Origin: JALYQB01 sp035640155
GTDB taxonomy: Bacteria; Actinomycetota; Actinomycetes; Mycobacteriales; Pseudonocardiaceae
Direction of reading: 5' to 3'
Assembly (NCBI GenBank): GCA_035640155.1
Contig: DASQWR010000182.1
Span: 1 to 11,034 of the forward strand
DNA: 11,034 nt
Shown here piece after piece: positions 6,794-11,034 of the stretch. Made by a program: the position numbers and the translations under genes. The first letter of the stretch is position 1. Each line of letters begins with the position of its first letter. A model generated the notes under the pieces. The model saw nothing but the letters and a program-made list of their open reading frames with translations, had not been told where the DNA came from and searched no databases.

Positions 6794-7020
6794 CGTGCTG
6801 CGGGCCCGTCGAGTAGGTCCAGTACCTCGGCCACGTCGGTGATGTCGAGTCTGGCGTGTCCGGAGGACGTGTGCTGGACGAAGCGGGACGACGTCCGGCA
6901 CCGGGACAAGCCTCGCCGCACCAGCTCGTTGACCGCCGCACTCACCCCGATATGGCATTCGCGCCGCAGGTGCTCGATCGCGGCCGCAACGTCGTCGTCG
7001 AAGGTGACCGTCGTACGCAT
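6790..7020 (-). CDS. vapB: Ribbon-helix-helix antitoxin, VapB family
   Basis: A 76-residue protein. The N-terminal MRTTVTFDDDVAAAIEHLRR and SAAVNELVRRGL are a standard ribbon-helix-helix DNA-binding domain (strand, helix, helix). The C-terminal about 35 residues, ending in DVAEVLDLLDGPAAR, would wrap the toxin. Family members neutralise VapC and repress their own promoter as a complex. The ATG has no Shine-Dalgarno sequence. A -10-like TAATCT ends 6 nt before it, so the mRNA is probably leaderless. The stop overlaps the toxin start by GTGA. The gene sits alone with its toxin between gltA and the sugar-kinase operon, as expected for a mobile addiction module. Confidence 0.9.
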   Translation of the reverse strand: MRTTVTFDDDVAAAIEHLRRECHIGVSAAVNELVRRGLSRCRTSSRFVQHTSSGHARLDITDVAEVLDLLDGPAAR

Positions 7021-7026
7021 GTAGCG

Positions 7027-7032
7027 AGATTA
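7027..7032 (-). promoter_or_regulatory. -10 of vapBC, leaderless arrangement
   Basis: TAATCT on the minus strand ends 6 nt before the ATG of the antitoxin. Transcription from the usual distance would begin at the A of ATG. There is no ribosome binding site to support another reading. A -35 is not clear. Confidence 0.55.
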
Positions 7033-7197
7033 GCATCTTGATGCGGCCATGGAGCCTCGTCTGCGCCTTGGCTGTGGCGGACAGGAAGCGAAGGACCTGC
7101 CAGCGGTTCGATGCTGTGCACAGCCCCACCCACCAGGCGGCCCAGAACATAGGTGTAGAGGCCATATTCGGCGGGCTCGTCGCCCGCTGCCGGTCGG

Positions 7198-8097
7198 TCA
7201 CAGTTCGCCCTCCCAGGGCGGATCAGCCCCCGGCCGCGAGACCGTGATCGCGGCGGCGTGCGCGGCGAAATCCAGCGCGCCGTGCCAGGTCGGGCCGTCC
7301 AGAGCGGTGACGGCGTCCCGGTCCAGCGCACCGCGGGCGTGCAGCCACGCCAGCAGCGCTCCGTGGACGGTGTCACCCGCCCCGATGGTGTCCACCACGG
7401 CCGCCGTCGGGGCGGGCACCGTCACGTCGTGGCGCCCGGTGTGCACGGCCAGTCCGTCCCCGCCGCGGGTCAGCACCACCGCCCCGACACCGGCGTCGAG
7501 CCAGCTCCGGACGTCACCGTCCAGCCATTCGGCGTCCTCCACCGACAGCTTGAGCAGCCCCACCGACGGCAACCAGGAGCGGAACCGCGTCCGGTACGCC
7601 GCGGCGTCGGGCACAAGCGCAGCCCGCACGTTCGGGTCCAGCACGGTCAGCCGGCCCGCGGCGGCCTCGCGGTGCAGCACCGCCTCGTACACCGACGCGC
7701 CCGGCTCCAGCACCAGCGACAGCGTCCCCAGCGACACGGCGGCCGCCCCGGGCAGCGGGCCCGGGTCGGCGACGAGCCGGTCGGCGGTGCCCTCGGTGTA
7801 GAAGCTGTAGCGCGCCGACCCGTCCGCGCCGATGCCCACCACCGCGAGCGACGTCGGCTCCGGACCGCGCTGCACGAGAGAACGGTCCACCCCAGACTGC
7901 TGGAGCCGCGCGAGCACGGCGTCGCCGAACGGGTCCGTCGAGACGCGGGACAGGAACGCCACCGGGGCGCCGAGACGCGCGGCCGCCACGGCGGTATTCA
8001 GCGGTCCCCCGCCGAGCCGAGGCGCGAGCGTGCCGTCCGCGGTGGGCACCAGGTCGACCAGCGCCTCGCCGCCGACGACGATCCGGGTGGCGCTCAC
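7198..8097 (-). CDS. PfkB family carbohydrate kinase (fructokinase/ribokinase-like)
   Basis: A 299-residue sugar kinase, normal for the family. The first PfkB signature, with GGGPLNTAVAAARLG, is at residues 29-43 and forms the substrate and lid region. The second signature, DTIGAGDTVHGALLAWL, is at 236-252; its GAGD anion hole carries the catalytic base Asp242. SLGTLSLVLEP, LDPNVRAALV and VLTRGGDGL are further conserved blocks. It would phosphorylate a sugar with ATP in the cytoplasm. The sequence style is nearest to fructokinases, but the substrate is not certain. The GTG start overlaps the stop of the permease gene by GTGA, so the two are translationally coupled and form one operon. The gene is last in the operon. 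Confidence 0.92.
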   Translation of the reverse strand: MSATRIVVGGEALVDLVPTADGTLAPRLGGGPLNTAVAAARLGAPVAFLSRVSTDPFGDAVLARLQQSGVDRSLVQRGPEPTSLAVVGIGADGSARYSFYTEGTADRLVADPGPLPGAAAVSLGTLSLVLEPGASVYEAVLHREAAAGRLTVLDPNVRAALVPDAAAYRTRFRSWLPSVGLLKLSVEDAEWLDGDVRSWLDAGVGAVVLTRGGDGLAVHTGRHDVTVPAPTAAVVDTIGAGDTVHGALLAWLHARGALDRDAVTALDGPTWHGALDFAAHAAAITVSRPGADPPWEGEL

Positions 8098-9467
8098 TCC
8101 CGGTAGAGCCTGGTTGGGTCGAGCTCGACCTTGCCCACGAACAGCCGGTTCACGAAGTACAGCGCCACCCCGACGACCAGCAGGCCCGCGGCGATGACGT
8201 ACTCCTTGGCGTCCCGGCCGGACAGGGGGGTGACCAGGTACCCGCACAGCGCGGCGGCGACCCACGGCGTCCAGGTGGGGGCGCGGAAGTGCGGATGCTC
8301 CACCGTCTCCCGGCGCAGCAGCAGGCAGGCGATGTTCACCAGGGTGAACACCGCGAGCAGCAACAGCGACGTGGTGCCGGCCAGGTCCTTCAGCGGCACG
8401 AAGCTGACCAGCATCACGGCGATGGCGCTGGTGAACAGGATCGACACCCACGGGGTGCGCCGCGTCGGGTGCACGGTGCCCAGCCCCAGCGGGATGATCC
8501 GCTCGTTCGACATGCCGTAGACCAGCCTGCTGGCCATCAGCATGTTGATCAGCGCTGAGTTGACGACGGCGAACAGTCCGATCACCGCGAACAGCCCGAT
8601 CGGGAAGGCCGGCGCGCCGACCCGCACTACCTCCAGCAGGGCACCGCTCTCCAGCTCGGACAGCCGATCGGCCGGCACCAGCAGCGACGACGTCACCGCG
8701 ACCAGCACGTAGATCAACCCGGCGATGCCCATGCCCAGCAGCATCGAGCGCGGGAAGGTCTTCGCGGGGCGCTTGACCTCCTCGGCCATGTTCACCGAGT
8801 CCTCGAAACCGACCATCGCGAAGAACGCCAGCGCGGTGGCCGAGGTGATCGCCAGCAGCACGCCGGACTCGGACGTGTCGATCTCGGTGAGCCGGCTCGG
8901 CTCGCCCGCGCCGCTGCCAACCGCGTACACCCCGATCACGATGATGATGACCAGGCCGGACAGCTCGATCAGGGTGAGCACCAGGTTCGCCTTGACCGAC
9001 TCGCCGACCCCCCGGAAGTTGATCAGCCCGAGCAGCACGATGAACGTGATCCCGACGGCCCAGGTGGGCAGCGCGACGAACTCCCGCAGGTAGGTGTCGC
9101 CGAAGGCGACCGCCGCCGAGGACGCCGAGGTGATGCCGGAGCTCATCACCGCGAACGCCACGATGAAGGTGAGGAACGGGATGCGGAACGCACGGTTGGT
9201 ATAGAGCGCCGCACCCGCGGCCCGCGGGTACTTGCCGACCAGCTCCAGGTAGCTGAACGCGGTGAGGAACGCGACCACGAACGCGCCGAGGAACGGCACC
9301 CACAGCGCACCCCCGATCACCCCGGCCACGTTGCCGGTGAGCGCGTAGATCCCGGTGCCCAGGATGTCGCCGATCACGAAGAACAGCAGCAGCTTCGGCC
9401 CGATCGCCCGCTTGAGCGCGGTCCGCTGCTCGTCCGACCGCTCCCCGGACGCCGTCGTCTCACTCAC
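8094..9467 (-). CDS. APC superfamily amino acid permease
   Basis: A 457-residue integral membrane protein with about 12 hydrophobic segments. The N-terminal FFVIGDILGTGIYALTGNVAG matches the first-helix substrate motif of APC transporters (G-x-G). FSYLELVGKYPRAAGAA and GFEDSVNMAEEVKRPAKTFPRS are highly typical of family 2.A.3 amino acid transporters. The GTG at 9467 is chosen because the coding pattern begins there and upstream is non-coding. There is no ribosome binding site, and a -10-like CATACT ends 7 nt earlier, which suggests a leaderless message. A longer apparent frame runs far upstream but is antisense to other genes. It overlaps the PfkB kinase by 4 nt, a pairing of an amino-acid-type permease with a sugar kinase that is not a standard module. 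The substrate is unknown. Confidence 0.92.
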   Translation of the reverse strand: MSETTASGERSDEQRTALKRAIGPKLLLFFVIGDILGTGIYALTGNVAGVIGGALWVPFLGAFVVAFLTAFSYLELVGKYPRAAGAALYTNRAFRIPFLTFIVAFAVMSSGITSASSAAVAFGDTYLREFVALPTWAVGITFIVLLGLINFRGVGESVKANLVLTLIELSGLVIIIVIGVYAVGSGAGEPSRLTEIDTSESGVLLAITSATALAFFAMVGFEDSVNMAEEVKRPAKTFPRSMLLGMGIAGLIYVLVAVTSSLLVPADRLSELESGALLEVVRVGAPAFPIGLFAVIGLFAVVNSALINMLMASRLVYGMSNERIIPLGLGTVHPTRRTPWVSILFTSAIAVMLVSFVPLKDLAGTTSLLLLAVFTLVNIACLLLRRETVEHPHFRAPTWTPWVAAALCGYLVTPLSGRDAKEYVIAAGLLVVGVALYFVNRLFVGKVELDPTRLYRE

Positions 9468-9474
9468 GACGGGC

Positions 9475-9480
9475 AGTATG
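9475..9480 (-). promoter_or_regulatory. Candidate -10 of the permease-kinase operon
   Basis: CATACT (4 of 6 to TATAAT) ends 7 nt before the GTG start, which has no ribosome binding site. This fits a leaderless transcript. No -35 is convincing. Confidence 0.35.
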
Positions 9481-9500
9481 CCGTGTCGATCACCCGCGCG

Positions 9501-9515
9501 TCCCCCGCATTGCGG
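9501..9515. repeat. 15-bp sequence with palindromic core, copy 2
   Basis: This is the same TCCCCCGCATTGCGG as at 1617-1631, with the inverted-repeat core at 9505-9515. It lies 38 nt upstream of the permease start, just behind its candidate promoter, so it could be an operator. Only the matching copy elsewhere and the symmetry support this. Confidence 0.35.
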
Positions 9516-9632
9516 CCGACTCGGGCCAGCTTCTTCGGCTCGGGGTGAATCCGTGGTGCCGGCGATGAGTTCTGGGCCGCCGCCCGGTCTCACCTTTGAA
9601 GCCACGTCACAACGGATCCAAGGAGCGCAGAG

Positions 9633-10127
9633 ATGGCAGGCAACAAGCTGGTGGCCGAGCCGACCACCACGAGCAGCGTCCGCAGCGAGCACCTGGCCCG
9701 GGCCGCGCGCGACGCCGTCCTCCTCGTGGCGCGGGTGGGCCTCGGGGTGCTGATGGTGTGGCACGCCAAGGTCGAGTACGACTTCGGCGGCAGCGTATCC
9801 GGTGTGATCGCCCTGTTCGACCAGTCCGGCGTCCCGCTGCCCACGATCGCCGGTCCCGCCAACCTGTTCGGCGAGCTCATCGGTGGCATCGCGTTGATCC
9901 TCGGCCTCGGCGTGCGGGTGATCGGCGTGCTGATGGCGCTGAACATGGCAGGCGCGTGGATCCTCGTGCACCCCGGCGCCCTCTACTCCCTGGATCACAC
10001 GGGACCTGAACTCGTCATCGCGCTGGGCCTGCTGAGCCTCGTGCTCGCCGTCACCGGCTCGGGGCGTCTCGGCCTCGACCATCTGATCGCCCGGCGGGCC
10101 CATCGCAGCGACGAGACCGGGCACTGA
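9633..10127 (+). CDS. DoxX family membrane protein (second copy in window)
   Basis: A 164-residue membrane protein. After a polar N-terminal tail of about 26 residues come LLVARVGLGVLMVWHAKVEY (DoxX first helix), then GPANLFGELIGGIALILGLGVRVIGVLMALNMAGAW and a final helix near residues 125-141 (ELVIALGLLSLVLAV). The charged end IARRAHRSDETGH is cytoplasmic. It belongs to the DoxX family, whose members often sit in redox-linked membrane complexes. AAGGAG lies 7 nt before the ATG. It is only distantly similar to the DoxX protein at the left end and is not a recent duplicate. It is divergent from the permease, with a 165-nt spacer, and stands alone on its strand. Confidence 0.88.
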   Translation: MAGNKLVAEPTTTSSVRSEHLARAARDAVLLVARVGLGVLMVWHAKVEYDFGGSVSGVIALFDQSGVPLPTIAGPANLFGELIGGIALILGLGVRVIGVLMALNMAGAWILVHPGALYSLDHTGPELVIALGLLSLVLAVTGSGRLGLDHLIARRAHRSDETGH

Positions 10128-10149
10128 CTGACCGGGACAGGCGTCGCGC

Positions 10150-10343
10150 TGCACGCAGTCACACGCAGCGGCGCGGAGCGCGCCCAGCGAGCGTCCAGTG
10201 CCTGGCTCTCCTCGGGCTTGCCCTCGATCTGCGCAATCCGACAAAGCAAGTACTGCGAAATGGCCAGCCCTCGGCGCGTGCCCGCTCGGCGATCGCGGCT
10301 GCAGCCCTGCCGGCACGTTCCTGATTTGCAGAGTCTCAGCCAT
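10150..10343 (-). pseudogene. Frameshifted FitA/VapB-like antitoxin without its toxin
   Basis: The start reads MAETLQIRNVPAG, then in a second frame AAIAERARAEG, then in a third LAISQYLLCRIAQIEGKPEES and ALDARWARS. Together these make the known ribbon-helix-helix antitoxin pattern (strand, helix, helix) with a tail. Two single-base losses in G runs (near 10308 and 10268) break it. Past VTA the sequence has no further homology and no PIN toxin follows, as 10127 is already the end of DoxX. The toxin was probably deleted. Sequencing error at the G runs could explain the frameshifts but not the missing toxin. Confidence 0.65.
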
Positions 10344-10353
10344 ACCGAACCTA

Positions 10354-10371
10354 GCATGTACTACGCATGTA
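10354..10371. promoter_or_regulatory. Two direct repeats upstream of the antitoxin relic
   Basis: GCATGTA occurs at 10354-10360 and 10365-10371, starts 11 bp apart, one helical turn. It lies 11 nt upstream of the relic's ATG. Ribbon-helix-helix antitoxins often bind such spaced repeats to control their own promoter, so this is a possible leftover operator. Confidence 0.4.
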
Positions 10372-10440
10372 TGGGGTGGGCGCTGCTGCTCATGGGGTGG
10401 AGCGAGCCCCGCCGGGCCGTCACGCCGAGCGCTAAACCGA

Positions 10441-10446
10441 TACTTT
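10441..10446 (+). promoter_or_regulatory. Candidate -10 of the nitroreductase-family gene
   Basis: TACTTT (overlapping GATACT) ends 7 nt before the ATG at 10454. There is no ribosome binding site, so the message may be leaderless. No clear -35 is seen. Confidence 0.4.
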
Positions 10447-10453
10447 CGCGAGC

Positions 10454-10903
10454 ATGTCCAAACCACCCTCGGCGGACTCGCCGTTCTGGAAGGTCGTCCA
10501 CGTCGCGACACGGCTGAACGTCGCGCTGTTCCGCGCCACTGGCGGGCGTGTCGGAGGTCGCATCGGCGGGGCGCCGGTGCTGCTGCTGCGCCACATCGGC
10601 CGCCGGTCCGGCAAGGCCCGGACCACTCCGTTGCTCTACCTCGACGACGAGCCGAACATCGTGATCGTGGCATCCAAGGGCGGCACCGACACCCATCCGG
10701 CCTGGTTCAACAACCTGATGGCCATGGACTCGACCGAGATCGAGCTCCCCGGCCGTCAACGGCGACGGGTCCGCCCGCGAGTCGCCGAGTCCGCCGAGCG
10801 GGACACCCTGTGGCCCCGGCTCGTCGAGCTCTACAAGCCCTACGCCGAGTACGCCACGTACACCAACCGTCGGATCCCGGTCGTGATCCTGGCACCGGTC
10901 TAA
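10454..10903 (+). CDS. Deazaflavin (F420)-dependent nitroreductase family protein
   Basis: A 149-residue protein with the DDN/Rv3547-like split-barrel motif. LLLRHIGRRSGKARTTPLLYL (about residues 43-63) and VASKGGTDTHPAWFNNLMA (72-90) are the cofactor-binding hallmarks of this family, which uses reduced F420 or related flavins in actinobacteria. A shortened C-terminal helix and a last strand, RIPVVILAPV, follow. It may reduce quinones or nitro compounds; the real substrate is unknown. The ATG at 10454 has no ribosome binding site, but a -10-like element lies 7 nt upstream. It is 110 nt from the antitoxin relic, with a spacer between, and no co-transcribed partner is visible within the window. 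Confidence 0.92.
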   Translation: MSKPPSADSPFWKVVHVATRLNVALFRATGGRVGGRIGGAPVLLLRHIGRRSGKARTTPLLYLDDEPNIVIVASKGGTDTHPAWFNNLMAMDSTEIELPGRQRRRVRPRVAESAERDTLWPRLVELYKPYAEYATYTNRRIPVVILAPV

Positions 10904-10979
10904 CGATGTCCGAAGGAAAGGAGCCCGGGGAGAGAGTCAACTAGTGGTGCAGGGACCGGCAACCGCGACGAGGTTGTGA

Positions 10980-11034
10980 TCAGTTGCCCAGTCTGGTTCT
11001 GGCGGCTGCCGAGGCGAAGCCCAGCCACGTGTGC
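10980..11034 (-). CDS. Possible C-terminus of a gene leaving the window
   Basis: On the minus strand, 17 codons (HTWLGFASAAARTRLGN) followed by TGA run to the window edge, with mostly G/C third bases. The plus strand also has an open frame here, so the coding strand is uncertain. No family is recognised. The preceding stretch 10904-10979 holds nothing I can name. Confidence 0.18.
   Translation of the reverse strand, partial: HTWLGFASAAARTRLGN

Noticed and set aside
8094..10673. A single 859-codon minus frame
   Set aside because: Only the part up to 9467 encodes the permease. The rest is antisense to the second DoxX gene and the nitroreductase-family gene and crosses the antitoxin relic. It stays open because of the high GC content.

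Overview
The window is very GC-rich DNA with almost exclusively G/C third codon positions, frequent GTG starts, an IdeR/DtxR-type iron box and a deazaflavin (F420)-type nitroreductase. Together these point to a chromosomal segment of a high-GC actinobacterium. A Pseudonocardia-like organism is a guess from overall style and cannot be proved here. Eleven genes look intact, one very small ORF is plausible, and an unusual number of gene relics lie between them.

Left part (1-1865): a PEBP/YbhB-like protein and a DoxX-family membrane protein lie on the minus strand. Divergent from DoxX is a broken SRPBCC-domain gene (plus). Between 1525 and 1843 is a mosaic of minus-strand remnants: a piece of an alpha/beta hydrolase, the signal peptide of a lipoprotein, and what looks like the first 40 residues of an ABC-transporter ATPase.

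Iron region (1866-3175): an iron-siderophore binding lipoprotein is preceded by a 39-codon ORF that overlaps it by ATGA. A 16/19 match to the IdeR box lies upstream. The cassette is flanked on both sides by related relics of the same lipoprotein signal sequence (53 of 66 bases identical). The ATPase relic 22 nt downstream suggests that the rest of the transporter was lost.

Metabolic region (3131-6256): a histidine-phosphatase/phosphoglycerate mutase-like gene and a Gfo/Idh/MocA oxidoreductase form a two-gene operon, followed upstream by citrate synthase (gltA), all on the minus strand. A 17-bp tandem repeat covers the end of the phosphatase gene.

Right part (6365-11034): a VapBC-type toxin-antitoxin pair whose antitoxin appears to be leaderless; an APC-family permease overlapping a PfkB sugar kinase (minus); a second DoxX-family gene (plus); a twice-frameshifted FitA/VapB-like antitoxin relic without its toxin; and a deazaflavin-dependent nitroreductase-family gene (plus).

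No rRNA, tRNA, CRISPR array, insertion sequence or phage gene was recognised. I do not see a clear, wholly new multi-gene system. The most unusual parts are the IdeR-controlled mini-ORF plus orphan binding protein, and the gene graveyard around it.
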